Source: a virus. Taken from it: a DNA stretch of 36,881 bases. Below, in pieces: positions 20,977-28,884 of this stretch. The notes beneath the pieces are model-generated. The model did not search any database. It worked only from the letters and a program-made list of their open reading frames with translations, and was not told the DNA's origin. Every line of letters begins with the position of its first letter. The stretch's first letter is position 1. Location: positions 1-36,881 of the IMG/VR virus record IMGVR_UViG_3300021247_000575. One strand, given 5' to 3'. The position numbers and the translations under genes were made by a program.

Positions 20977-21101
20977 TTGCTGGCAAGCCTATTAAGGCAG
21001 GATCGGAGCGCGGCGCGGCGCTCGCGCGCGAGGCGCTCCAAGAGCAACCTCCTATCGCGCTCCAGCCTCCGCGCACGCCATCTCTCAAGATCCGGATCCA
21101 T
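20973..21101 (-). CDS. Possible 42-residue basic protein on the minus strand
   Basis: The 202-base gap before the terminase genes carries this minus-strand frame with ATG at 21101. The product is one Arg/Leu-rich helix (D-P-D-L-E-R-W-R-A-R-R-L-E-R-D-R-R). The ribosome binding site (AGGTGG) is weak, and composition bias alone could produce it. No other gene or clear promoter is visible in this gap. Confidence 0.28.
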   Translation of the reverse strand: MDPDLERWRARRLERDRRLLLERLARERRAALRSCLNRLASN

Positions 21102-21178
21102 AGCGCCACCTAGCCAAGCGCATCTTGCCGATCTCTCAACGGTTGAGGTTAACGCGATGGAGGGATATAGATCCGCCC

Positions 21179-21649
21179 ATGCCGGAAAGAGTTGATCCAG
21201 AGAGAGACAATCGCGGAGCCAAGCGCGGCAAGCGCACCGGCTCACCCGATGAGGGCAAGAGGGGAAACCTCCCTCACATTCGCACCGATGAGGCGGCGGC
21301 CGCAGTCAAGCGCCTTGCCGGTTACGGGATCCCTCAACCGGAGATCGCGCGCGTGCTCAATGATGCCTTTGGCGGTGGCTTCTCCGTTGACACCTTGGAC
21401 CGGCATTATAGGGAGGAGCTGGATAGCGGCCTATCCGTGCAAAAGGAGCAACTACTCAAGCGCGCTCATGAGATGGCCATGATGAAGGAAATTCCGGAAG
21501 GCGTTTCCAAAGATGTGGCCTATACCGTTTCTTCCAAGAAAGTGGATTTCCTCCTCAACGTGGTGCATCGCGTGCGGCCCGGCTCCGTGCATGAGTTTGA
21601 TGGATCGGCCATCAACATCACGATCACCGGCGATGATGCAGAGCTCTAA
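21179..21649 (+). CDS. Terminase small subunit-like DNA-binding protein
   Basis: 156 residues from ATG 21179; an in-frame start further upstream would add 18 residues of poor quality. The first 35 residues are basic and disordered, followed by an HTH-like core (E-A-A-A-A-V-K-R-L-A-G-Y-G-I-P-Q-P-E-I-A-R-V-L...F-S-V-D-T-L-D-R-H-Y). A helical middle and short beta end follow. It lies two bases before the terminase large subunit and should recognise the packaging start. Confidence 0.72.
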   Translation: MPERVDPERDNRGAKRGKRTGSPDEGKRGNLPHIRTDEAAAAVKRLAGYGIPQPEIARVLNDAFGGGFSVDTLDRHYREELDSGLSVQKEQLLKRAHEMAMMKEIPEGVSKDVAYTVSSKKVDFLLNVVHRVRPGSVHEFDGSAINITITGDDAEL

Positions 21650-21651
21650 CC

Positions 21652-22938
21652 GTGGCCGCCATCGCCACCGGCGCGCAATTCAAGCTCACAAGGGCGCAAC
21701 GCAAGGGCAATAAGCTCCTTGCCCGGCACAAATACACGCTCTTGCGAGGCGGCTCCAGATCCGGAAAAACCTTTCTGATTTGCCGCGCCCTCGCCATCCG
21801 CGCGATGCGAGCTCCCGGCACCAATCACGCGGTTTTCCGCTTCCGCCGCAACGCGATCAAGGGCTCCGTTTGGAAAACCTTTCTTGATGTGATGGCCAAG
21901 TGCTTTCCCGGCGTGCCATTCAAGGAGGCGATTTCAGATCTCACCATCACCCTCCCGAATGGCTCCGCCATTGTGTTTTGCGGGCTGGATGATGCGGATC
22001 GCGTTGATAAGATCCTTGGGATGGAGTTCTCAACGGTATTCTTTAACGAGTGCTCGCAAGTGCCATGGGGATCCGTTGAAACCGCGCTCTCCAGACTTGC
22101 CGAAAAGAGCGGCCTCAAGCTCCGCGCCTATTTCGATTGCAACCCTACAACCAAGCTCCATTGGACGTTTCACCTATTCGTTAAGAAGCTCAAGCCCGGC
22201 ACGCGGGAGGAGGTGAGCGATCCCTCTGCCTATGCGGAGATGAGGATCAATCCGGATGATAACCGCGAAAACATTGCGGAGGATTACTTTGAGATCCTCA
22301 ACGCCATGAGCGCGGCCAAGCAAAAGCGATTTAAGGAGGGCGAATGGGCGGCCGAAACGGAGGGCGCGCTTTGGACGCTGGAGGGCTTGGATGCCGGGCG
22401 CGTGGCCATGGGCAGAGTGCCGGATCTTGTGCGAGTGGTTGTGGCGGTGGATCCCTCCGGCACCAAAGGCGGCTCCGATGCCACCAATGATGATATTGGC
22501 ATCATTGTGGCCGGGCTTGGAATTGATGGGCGCTATTACGTGCTTGCTGATTATTCGTGCAACCTCTCTCCGGCTGGATGGGGATCTCGCGTGGTGCGCG
22601 CTTTCCATGAGTTCAAGGCGGATCGCGTGGTTGCGGAAACCAACTTTGGCGGAGATATGGTGCGCCACGTTATCAAAACGGCGGATCCATCGGTTCCATT
22701 CAAGGCGGTTAGCGCCTCGCGCGGCAAGGTTGCGCGAGCGGAGCCGATCTCCTCAATCTATGAGGAGGGCAAGGTTTCGCACGCTGGAAGCCATCCAGAT
22801 CTTGAGGATCAACTTTGCGCCATGACAACCAAGGGCTTTATTGGAGAGGGCTCTCCCGATAGAGCGGACGCGTTGGTATGGGCATTGACAGAGCTTTCCG
22901 CTAAGTCAGCGCGTGAGCCATCGGTTAGGAGCTTGTGA
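21652..22938 (+). CDS. terL: Terminase large subunit
   Basis: 428 residues from a GTG two bases after the small-subunit stop. The ATPase has Walker A R-G-G-S-R-S-G-K-T at 32-40 and Walker B F-S-T-V-F-F-N-E-C at ~126-134, then a D-C-N-P-T-T coupling motif near 162-167. The C-terminal RNase H-fold nuclease starts with V-V-A-V-D267-P-S-G and ends in R-A-D-A-L-V-W. It drives DNA into the prohead and cuts the concatemer. Length is normal for HK97-like phages. The packaging type cannot be told from sequence alone. Confidence 0.92.
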   Translation: MAAIATGAQFKLTRAQRKGNKLLARHKYTLLRGGSRSGKTFLICRALAIRAMRAPGTNHAVFRFRRNAIKGSVWKTFLDVMAKCFPGVPFKEAISDLTITLPNGSAIVFCGLDDADRVDKILGMEFSTVFFNECSQVPWGSVETALSRLAEKSGLKLRAYFDCNPTTKLHWTFHLFVKKLKPGTREEVSDPSAYAEMRINPDDNRENIAEDYFEILNAMSAAKQKRFKEGEWAAETEGALWTLEGLDAGRVAMGRVPDLVRVVVAVDPSGTKGGSDATNDDIGIIVAGLGIDGRYYVLADYSCNLSPAGWGSRVVRAFHEFKADRVVAETNFGGDMVRHVIKTADPSVPFKAVSASRGKVARAEPISSIYEEGKVSHAGSHPDLEDQLCAMTTKGFIGEGSPDRADALVWALTELSAKSAREPSVRSL

Positions 22939-24215
22939 GCATGGGTTGGCTAGATCGTTTCCTTGGCAGGAAAGATAGCGCGGTTGGAGGGATGCTCTCC
23001 GTTCGGAATGTTGGCCAACCCGTTTGGAGTGGCCGCAATTATCGCGCCTTTGCCAAAGAGGGCTATGGCCAAAACCCGGTTGCCTATCGCTGCATTCGGA
23101 TGATCGCGGAGAACGTGGCCGCGATCCCTTTCCTTGCCTATGAGGGCAACAAGGAGATGGCCAATCATCCGCTCCTCACCGTTCTCAATCGCGCCAACCC
23201 ATGGCAGAGCGGCGCGGAGCTCATTGATGCCTTCATTTCCTATCTCAAATTGCATGGCGATGCCTTCTTTGAGGCGGTGATCTTGGATGGCCAGCTCCGC
23301 GAGCTCTATGCCCTCCGGCCGGATCGGATGAAGGCCATTCCCGGCCGCCGGGGCTATCCTCAAGCGTGGCGCTATTCGGTGGAGAGCTCCTCCTCCTATG
23401 ATTTCCAAATGGATCTCCGGCCATCGGAGCAAACTCCGATCATGCACCTCCGCGAGTTCAACCCGCTAAATGATTGGTATGGGATGAGCCCGATGGAGGC
23501 GGCCTCCTTTGCCATTGACGTTCACAATTCGGCCGGAGGCTACAACAAGGCGCTCCTTGACAACTCCGCCTCACCATCCGGCGCGTTGGTTTACAAGGCG
23601 GAGGGCGATGGCGATGGCAAGCTCTCCGATGATCAATTCATCCGGCTCAAGCGCGAGCTGGAGGAGAAGCACTCTGGAGCGGCGAATGCAGGGAGGCCGC
23701 TTCTCCTTGAGGGCGGCCTTGAGTGGCAACCCATGGGCATGAGCCCGCGTGAAATGGAGTTCGTGGTTGGCAAGCGCGAGGCCGCGCGTGAGATCGCTCT
23801 CGCCTTTGGCGTGCCTCCCATGTTGCTAGGCATTCCCGGCGACAACACCTATTCCAACTTTGCGGAGGCCAATCGCGCCTTCCACCGGCAAACCGTGCTC
23901 CCGCTCATGGATCGCCTTTGCGATGCCCTCTCAAACTGGATCCAGCCAACCTATCCCGGCTTGCGCCTCACCTATGACGTTGATCAAGTTGAGGCGCTCT
24001 CCGTTGAGCGCGAGGCGGTATGGAGCCGGGTTGAGAAAGCCTCTTTCCTCACCACGGATGAGAAGCGCGAGGCGGTTGGCTATGAGCCATATTCGCCAAC
24101 CACACAGCCCGGCGGATCCATCTTGGTTGGCGGTGCGATGATGCCGCTTGATGAGGTTGGTTTCCAGCCGGGCGGCGCGGCTCCCTCTGGAAATCCCGAT
24201 GCGGCCGGGGATTGA
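22935..24215 (+). CDS. HK97-family portal protein
   Basis: 426 residues from a GTG overlapping the terminase stop; ATG 22941 is an alternative. The family pattern is clear: V-A-Y-R-C-I-R-M-I-A-E-N-V-A-A-I-P-F, N-P-W-Q-S-G-A-E-L, L-H-G-D-A-F-F-E, L-R-P-D-R-M, G-M-S-P-M-E-A-A, then the C-terminal A-F-G-V-P-P-M-L-L-G-I-P-G-D-N-T-Y-S-N motif and L-T-T-D-E-K-R-E-A-V-G. It forms the ring at the capsid vertex through which DNA enters. It overlaps the next small gene by 17 bases. Confidence 0.92.
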   Translation: MSMGWLDRFLGRKDSAVGGMLSVRNVGQPVWSGRNYRAFAKEGYGQNPVAYRCIRMIAENVAAIPFLAYEGNKEMANHPLLTVLNRANPWQSGAELIDAFISYLKLHGDAFFEAVILDGQLRELYALRPDRMKAIPGRRGYPQAWRYSVESSSSYDFQMDLRPSEQTPIMHLREFNPLNDWYGMSPMEAASFAIDVHNSAGGYNKALLDNSASPSGALVYKAEGDGDGKLSDDQFIRLKRELEEKHSGAANAGRPLLLEGGLEWQPMGMSPREMEFVVGKREAAREIALAFGVPPMLLGIPGDNTYSNFAEANRAFHRQTVLPLMDRLCDALSNWIQPTYPGLRLTYDVDQVEALSVEREAVWSRVEKASFLTTDEKREAVGYEPYSPTTQPGGSILVGGAMMPLDEVGFQPGGAAPSGNPDAAGD

Positions 24216-24375
24216 GCGAGAGCCTCTGGAGGTCAATGGCGTGCTCATTGGCGAGCTGGAGCTCACCTCATCGCGCCGGGAGGGGAATGAGCTTGTGATT
24301 GGCGCGCGCTTCCATCCGAATTGGCCGGGATTGTGGCACGCGGCGGCGCGGAGCCTTGATGGAGATCCCAAATGA
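24199..24375 (+). CDS. Small protein between portal and Mu F-like gene
   Basis: 58 residues if started at ATG 24199 inside the portal gene end, ending in a four-base overlap with the next gene. The product starts M-R-P-G-I-E-R-E-P-L-E-V and has a short beta pattern (V-L-I-G-E-L-E-L, N-E-L-V-I-G-A-R-F). A longer frame starting at 24148 has no better site. Small head-gene insert of unknown role. Confidence 0.5.
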   Translation: MRPGIEREPLEVNGVLIGELELTSSRREGNELVIGARFHPNWPGLWHAAARSLDGDPK

Positions 24376-25235
24376 GCTCCAAGCTCCGGCGCGAGCTGGT
24401 CAAACAAAACCGGCTCCTTGTGAGGCAAGAGGGATTGGCGGAGGCCGATCTCAAGCAGATCCTCAAGGCCATGGCGGCCACTATCGCGGATCGCTATCAC
24501 TATGGCGGAGAGGATGCCGCGCTCCAGATTGTGGAGGATCACCGGCCACTCATCGCGGCAGCCCTTGAGAAGCGCCTCCACCAAACCGCGCTCATCTTTG
24601 GCGGCCGCACGCTGGAGCGCCTCACCGATCTAGCCAAGAGCTACTATCCCGGCCTTGCTCCCGGCGTTGGCCCGGTGCGCGGTGGAGTGGAGGATCTTGT
24701 TGAGTTCCCGCGCGATGGCCTCAATCGTTTCCTTGAGGAGAAGGGCGCGCAAGAGATCTTTGAGAGCACCATCCGCCGATGGGTGAGCTTCCATGCTCTG
24801 GATCGCGCGGTAACGATCACCCGCACGCTCAAAGAGGCGGTGCGAAAGGTGCTCCATGATAGTTTTGCCGATGGCACCGGAGAGGCTGGCACCGCCAAGC
24901 TCATCCGCGAGAGCATCGGCAATCGCCTTTCCCAAACCAACGCGGCGCGGATCGCGCGGACGGAGATGCACACCGCCTCCACCATCGGATCCGATGAGGC
25001 CGCACGCTCCACCGGCCTTGAGCTGGTCAAGACTTGGCAGAGCGCGGAGGATGCTCGCACGCGGCCTAGTCACTCGGCGGCCGATGGCCAAGAGGTTGGC
25101 ATTGATGAGCCTTTTGACGTTGGAGGCGAGAGCCTCATGGTTCCGGGCGATCCCTCTGGATCGGCGGCCGAGATCGTCAATTGCCGGTGCGCGGTGCTGC
25201 ATTATCCGGTGATCGGCGGAGAGGTGATCCGCTAA
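24372..25235 (+). CDS. Mu gpF-like head morphogenesis protein
   Basis: 287 residues, start overlapping the preceding stop. The N-terminal half is helical. The C-terminal ~110 residues hold the Mu F-like minor head domain: A-A-R-I-A-R-T-E-M-H, W-Q-S-A-E-D-A-R-T-R-P-S-H, a D-G-Q...F-D-V-G-G segment, P-G-D-P-S-G-S-A-A-E-I-V-N-C-R-C. It is a minor capsid protein near the portal, needed for head assembly or DNA injection. The family's conserved N-C-R-C end is present. Confidence 0.88.
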   Translation: MSSKLRRELVKQNRLLVRQEGLAEADLKQILKAMAATIADRYHYGGEDAALQIVEDHRPLIAAALEKRLHQTALIFGGRTLERLTDLAKSYYPGLAPGVGPVRGGVEDLVEFPRDGLNRFLEEKGAQEIFESTIRRWVSFHALDRAVTITRTLKEAVRKVLHDSFADGTGEAGTAKLIRESIGNRLSQTNAARIARTEMHTASTIGSDEAARSTGLELVKTWQSAEDARTRPSHSAADGQEVGIDEPFDVGGESLMVPGDPSGSAAEIVNCRCAVLHYPVIGGEVIR

Positions 25236-25244
25236 CTTTCCCTC

Positions 25245-25268
25245 TTGCAATGCACATTGCGTTGTGCA
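25245..25268. promoter_or_regulatory. Palindromic site upstream of the small head-region operon
   Basis: TGCACA (25251-25256) and TGTGCA (25263-25268) are exact inverted repeats with a six-base spacer, preceded by TTGCAA (25245-25250). The half-site TTGTGCA matches 14099 and 8602. It lies between the Mu F-like gene and a set of small genes, where a local promoter or operator would be useful. Confidence 0.45.
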
Positions 25269-25300
25269 ACAAGGCTCCATCAACCAAAGGGAGCTGACCC

Positions 25301-25591
25301 ATGAACGCCACCGAATTTTGCACCGCTTTTCGCGACACCGCCACAATGCCGGATGCCTCTGGCCGCTATCGCACCTCAATCATTCTCGCAACTCGCCTCT
25401 ATGGTGAGTGGAGCGATGAGGCCAAGGCCAGCCAATGCCGGAGCAATCCTCGCCCGATGAAGGCGCTCCGCCTAACGGTTGCCGAGTTTGAGGCTTTGGA
25501 GGCAGATAGCTCACTCCGTTTCGGTTACGTTGACACGGCCGGAGATGTTGAAACGCCATTCACGCCAGAGCCTTGGAATAACGCGATCTAA
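25301..25591 (+). CDS. Unknown protein, 96 residues
   Basis: ATG 25301 is preceded by AAAGGGAGCTGACCC, the shared ribosome-binding motif, so it is translated as a unit of its own. It starts M-N-A-T-E-F-C-T-A-F-R-D-T and contains L-R-L-T-V-A-E-F-E-A-L-E-A and a Trp/Pro-rich end. Genes of this type inserted in a head cluster are often non-structural. No family recognised. Confidence 0.55.
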   Translation: MNATEFCTAFRDTATMPDASGRYRTSIILATRLYGEWSDEAKASQCRSNPRPMKALRLTVAEFEALEADSSLRFGYVDTAGDVETPFTPEPWNNAI

Positions 25592-25598
25592 CCCCAAC

Positions 25599-25618
25599 GG
25601 GGCGGCTCCGGCCGCTCC
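25599..25618 (+). other. UCCG-tetraloop hairpin
   Basis: An 8-bp stem (25599-25606 with 25611-25618, one G-U pair) is closed by the tetraloop TCCG, of the extra-stable UNCG class. It follows a stop codon and has no T-run. The same loop recurs at 28256-28281. Confidence 0.55.
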
Positions 25619-25638
25619 CAACTCTTGGAGCTGAAACC

Positions 25639-25854
25639 ATGAGCTATCTTGATATTGATCCAATGAATATTGATCCAGACACCGGCCGCCCTTACGCGGG
25701 CTATTCCTCGCCATCGCTTGACACATCATTCCATGATCACGAGATGGCCGGAGAGGATGAGTGGAGCGGAGTGGATAATTGCCAACTCCTCAAGCTCTAC
25801 CGCGCCGGAGATGATGAGGCCGGAGAGGAGCTTCTCCGGAGGCAATCGCTATAA
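25639..25854 (+). CDS. Unknown acidic protein, 71 residues
   Basis: ATG 25639 follows TTGGAGCTGAAACC. Strongly acidic (Y-L-D-I-D-P-M-N-I-D-P-D-T-G, H-E-M-A-G-E-D-E-W-S-G) with a helical end (L-L-K-L-Y-R-A-G-D-D-E-A-G-E-E-L). The stop overlaps the next ATG by one base (TAATG). Unknown function; acidic small phage proteins may act as inhibitors or scaffolds. Confidence 0.55.
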   Translation: MSYLDIDPMNIDPDTGRPYAGYSSPSLDTSFHDHEMAGEDEWSGVDNCQLLKLYRAGDDEAGEELLRRQSL

Positions 25855-26099
25855 TGGCCAGCCTCGCGGATCTCATGGCAGAGGACGAGGCTTTCCGGCT
25901 GGAGGAGGCGCGGCGCGAGATCGCGGCGGAAAAAGCGGCATGGGATGCCCTCTCTCCAGAGCAACAAGCGGCGGCCATTGCGGCGCGTGAGGCCAAATTT
26001 GCCAACGTGCCGGATGATGATGAGCCGGAGGTTTGTGAGGAGTGCCTTTGCCTGATCGTGGCCGGTGCTTGTGAGAATTGCGGCGCGGAGCCGGATTGA
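25854..26099 (+). CDS. Helical protein with C-terminal zinc ribbon
   Basis: 81 residues, coupled to the preceding gene (TAATG). Residues 1-50 are an Ala/Glu-rich helix, and the C-terminus carries V-C-E-E-C-L-C...G-A-C-E-N-C-G, a CxxC/CxxC zinc ribbon. The gene is followed by an intrinsic terminator at 26123-26149. It may be a regulator rather than a head protein. No family recognised. Confidence 0.58.
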   Translation: MASLADLMAEDEAFRLEEARREIAAEKAAWDALSPEQQAAAIAAREAKFANVPDDDEPEVCEECLCLIVAGACENCGAEPD

Positions 26100-26122
26100 T
26101 CGCTCACGAATTTAGACCATTG

Positions 26123-26149
26123 AGGCCGGGGGGAAACTCCGGCCTTTTT
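26123..26149 (+). terminator. Intrinsic terminator before the capsid operon
   Basis: AGGCCGG (26123-26129) pairs with CCGGCCT (26139-26145), with a GGGGAAACT-type loop and TTTTT at the end (26145-26149). It ends the small-gene unit and isolates the protease/capsid genes that follow. Confidence 0.8.
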
Positions 26150-26157
26150 GTTGCCAA

Positions 26158-26186
26158 TTGCCAAGGGCGGCCCTTGAGGTTTATAT
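26158..26186 (+). promoter_or_regulatory. Candidate sigma-70-type promoter for protease and capsid genes
   Basis: TTGCCA (26158-26163), 17 bases, TTATAT (26181-26186), placed after the terminator and 29 bases before the protease ATG. The -35 matches TTGACA in five of six positions; the -10 is weak. A promoter is expected here, since the terminator is just upstream. Confidence 0.4.
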
Positions 26187-26214
26187 CGCCTCAAATCCAA
26201 GGTGAGGCGGCTCC

Positions 26215-26916
26215 ATGAAATTCAACTCTCAAATTGCGCGCAAGGATGCACCGGCTCTCGATATGAAGGCGGGCGCGGTTGCGATCCAGCTCAAGGCGCT
26301 TTCCGATAACGGAGAGTTTGAGGGCTATGGATCCACGTTTGGGAATGTGGATCGCGGAATGGATATTGTTGAGGCTGGAGCATTCCGCCGCACGCTCAAG
26401 GAGAAGTCTCTCGCGGCCATCAAGATGCTCCGCGATCACGACACAACCAAGATTGTTGGCCAGTGGCTGGATATTCAAGAGGACAATCACGGCCTCAAGG
26501 TGCGCGGAAAGCTCTTTTCCTCACCGGAGGATGGCGTGCCGCTCGCGCGCGAAACCTACACCTTGATGAAGGCGGGCGCTCTGGATGCCCTCTCCATCGG
26601 CTATCGCACGGTTAAGAGTTCATGGGATGAGCAAAGCGGGATCCGCACGCTCCTTGATTTGGATCTTTGGGAGATCTCGGTTGTAACTTTCCCGATGAAT
26701 GAAATGGCCGGGATTGACGCAGTGAAAAATGATCTCACCGCGAGAGACGTTGAGCGCATACTCCGAGAGGGAGGTGCGCCATCGGCCTTTGCAAAGCTCA
26801 TTGCCATTCATGGCTTTGACGGAGCGAAGGCGCGAATTGGATCACGTCGCGAGGGCGGCTCCAGTTCAATTGCGGAGATGATCCGCGCAACAGCAACGCA
26901 ATTGAAGAAAGGTTAA
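26215..26916 (+). CDS. HK97-type prohead protease (peptidase U35-like)
   Basis: 233 residues. F-E-G-Y-G-S-T-F-G-N-V-D at 35-46, His75 in M-L-R-D-H-D and Ser127 in L-D-A-L-S-I-G-Y, with V-T-F-P-M-N at the end of the fold, are the standard prohead protease features. The enzyme degrades the scaffold and processes the capsid N-terminus during maturation. The C-terminal ~60 residues are a helical extension. The capsid gene follows four bases after its stop, as is usual. Confidence 0.88.
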   Translation: MKFNSQIARKDAPALDMKAGAVAIQLKALSDNGEFEGYGSTFGNVDRGMDIVEAGAFRRTLKEKSLAAIKMLRDHDTTKIVGQWLDIQEDNHGLKVRGKLFSSPEDGVPLARETYTLMKAGALDALSIGYRTVKSSWDEQSGIRTLLDLDLWEISVVTFPMNEMAGIDAVKNDLTARDVERILREGGAPSAFAKLIAIHGFDGAKARIGSRREGGSSSIAEMIRATATQLKKG

Positions 26917-26920
26917 TCCG

Positions 26921-28249
26921 ATGCACAAGATTTCAACCAAGGCCGCCCTCCGTGCCTCCGGCCTCGCTGGCCCGGCTCTGGAGCGCAAGGATGCAAGCGG
27001 CGGTGGCGACACCGGCGCGGAGATCAAGGCCGCTCTGGCCTCGCTGGCCACCGCCAATGAGGAGTTCAAATCCACCGTTCTCGCGGAGGTCAAGGAGCTC
27101 AAGGAGAAGGGCTCCGCCGATCCCCTCATTGCCGAGAAGCTGGATCGCCTCAACACGGAGCTTTCCAATCAGGCCAAGCTCATTGACAATCTCCGCCTCT
27201 CCGAAAAGCGGCCGGAAACCACCGGCGCGGATGGCCGCAAGCGTGAAATGACGGATGCGGAAGCCAAGCACCTCGCGGCGATGGATGCCTATATCCGCAA
27301 GGGCGATGTGGCGGGCTATGACGCTCCGGAGCTCAAGGCGCTTTCGGCCGGTTCGGATCCGGATGGCGGTTATGCCATTGTGCCGGAGCTGGATCGCAAC
27401 ATCTCGCGCGTGGTTTCGCTGGTTAGCCCGATCCGCTCCGTGGCCAATGTGGTCAACATCTCCGGCAGCTCATTCCGCCGCTTGGTCAATGTTGGCGGCA
27501 CCGCGAGCGGATGGGTTGGCGAAAGCGGCTCACGGCCAACCACCGATGGAAGCAAGCTCCGTGAGCGCAACTATCCGGCGATGGAGCTCTATGCCAACCC
27601 ATCGGCAACGCAAACGATCTTGGACGATGCAATGTTCAATATCGAAAGCTGGATCTCGGATGAAGTGCAGATTGAATTTGCGGAGCAGGAGGGCGCGGCC
27701 TTCATCATGGGCGATGGCGTGGCCAAGCCGCGCGGCTTCATCGGCGGCTATACTCCGGTTGCGGATGCCGGTTTCACGGAGGAAAATGGTGCTCCCGGCT
27801 TCATCAAGACCGGAGCCAATGGCGCGCTCTTGAGCACGGCGGATGGCGATGAAATGACCAATTTCATTGACCTGATCACCGCGCTCAAGACACCCTATCG
27901 CGGCAATGCTCGCTTTGTGTTCAACCGGGCAACGGCCGGTATGATCCGCAAGGTGCGCGATGCCAATGGGGAGTTCCTTTGGGAGCAGTCCATGCAAGCT
28001 GGCCAGCCTTCAACGCTTCTCGGCTATCCGGTGCTTGAGGCGGAGGATATGCCCGATTTCGCCAACAACGCTTTCCCGGTGGCGTTCGGTGATTTCAATC
28101 GCGGCTATCAGATTGTTGACCGCATGGGGACGCGGATCCTCCGTGATCCCTATTCGGCAAAGCCCTTTGTGCAGTTCTACACCACCAAGCGCGTTGGTGG
28201 CGGGATCCGCATGGCGGAAGCAATCAAGCTCCTCAAGGCCACCGCATAA
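26921..28249 (+). CDS. HK97-type major capsid protein with delta domain
   Basis: 442 residues. Residues ~1-115 are the delta/scaffold domain, including a coiled coil (~25-95, L-A-S-L-A-T-A-N-E-E-F-K-S-T-V). The HK97 fold follows: S-D-P-D-G-G-Y-A-I-V-P-E-L, W-V-G-E-S, V-Q-I-E-F-A-E-Q-E-G-A-A-F-I-M-G-D-G-V-A-K-P-R-G-F, then the C-terminal G-Y-P-V-L-E-A-E-D-M-P. The upstream protease should remove the delta domain around residues 110-125. It builds the icosahedral shell. Codon use is more biased to C-ending codons than its neighbours. Confidence 0.92.
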   Translation: MHKISTKAALRASGLAGPALERKDASGGGDTGAEIKAALASLATANEEFKSTVLAEVKELKEKGSADPLIAEKLDRLNTELSNQAKLIDNLRLSEKRPETTGADGRKREMTDAEAKHLAAMDAYIRKGDVAGYDAPELKALSAGSDPDGGYAIVPELDRNISRVVSLVSPIRSVANVVNISGSSFRRLVNVGGTASGWVGESGSRPTTDGSKLRERNYPAMELYANPSATQTILDDAMFNIESWISDEVQIEFAEQEGAAFIMGDGVAKPRGFIGGYTPVADAGFTEENGAPGFIKTGANGALLSTADGDEMTNFIDLITALKTPYRGNARFVFNRATAGMIRKVRDANGEFLWEQSMQAGQPSTLLGYPVLEAEDMPDFANNAFPVAFGDFNRGYQIVDRMGTRILRDPYSAKPFVQFYTTKRVGGGIRMAEAIKLLKATA

Positions 28250-28255
28250 CGGAAT

Positions 28256-28281
28256 GAGGAGGGGGCTCCGGCCCTCTCCTC
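28256..28281 (+). other. UCCG-tetraloop hairpin after the capsid gene
   Basis: An 11-bp stem (28256-28266 with 28271-28281, one G-U pair) with the tetraloop TCCG, seven bases after the capsid stop. There is no T-run. It could protect the abundant capsid mRNA from 3' exonucleases, or slow read-through. Confidence 0.6.
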
Positions 28282-28360
28282 AACCCGCTCCGAAACGATC
28301 AAAGGCAGGGCTCCAGAGTTTTAGGATCCGTTGCTCAACAAGCCCAAGGAGGGCAATCCA

Positions 28361-28783
28361 ATGAAGTTTGACATTGCAAACAACCTCAACCCTCTCCGCG
28401 CGATCTCGCCGGTTTCGGTTGCTGACAACACCGCGCAGGTTTCGCAAATCTTCGATATGCAGGGCTATATGGCCTTGGCGCTGATCATCGCGCTTGGCTC
28501 AATCGCGGATGCCGATGCCACTTTCACCGTGCTCATGGAGGAGAGCGATGCCTCCGATATGACCGGCGCAACGGCGGTTGCGGATGCGGATCTCACCGGC
28601 ACGGAGGCGCTCGCGGGCTTCATCTTCTCCGATGATAACAAAACCCGCAAGATCGGCTATGTGGGCGCAAAGCGTTACGTTCGCGCCACGATCACTCCGG
28701 CCAACAACGCCTCCGCCGCGCTGATCGCGGCCGTTTGGGTTGGCGTGCCTGAAAACAAACCGGCGGCCAATCCTCCGGCCTAA
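28361..28783 (+). CDS. Capsid-associated/decoration-like protein
   Basis: 140 residues, AAGGAGGG at 28346-28353 ahead of ATG 28361, a strong site. Beta-rich with N-P-L-R-A-I-S-P-V-S-V-A-D-N-T-A-Q-V-S and a R-Y-V-R-A-T-I-T-P-A-N-N-A-S-A-A-L strand, a pattern I know from small proteins just after the capsid gene in alphaproteobacterial phages. A strong ribosome binding site and flanking hairpin/terminator suggest high expression, which fits a head decoration protein. Role inferred from position. Confidence 0.6.
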   Translation: MKFDIANNLNPLRAISPVSVADNTAQVSQIFDMQGYMALALIIALGSIADADATFTVLMEESDASDMTGATAVADADLTGTEALAGFIFSDDNKTRKIGYVGAKRYVRATITPANNASAALIAAVWVGVPENKPAANPPA

Positions 28784-28804
28784 TTGATCGGCATCAAAAG
28801 GCAG

Positions 28805-28838
28805 GGGCCGGAGGGGAAACTCTCCGGCCCTTTTCTTT
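28805..28838 (+). terminator. Intrinsic terminator after the decoration-like gene
   Basis: GGGCCGGAG (28805-28813) pairs with CTCCGGCCC (28822-28830), loop GGGAAACT, then TTTTCTTT (28831-28838). A strong element between abundant head genes and the following minor genes. Confidence 0.85.
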
Positions 28839-28884
28839 GGCGCTTCGCGGCGGTATGAGGCGGAAACCAAGGAGGCCGGATCCC

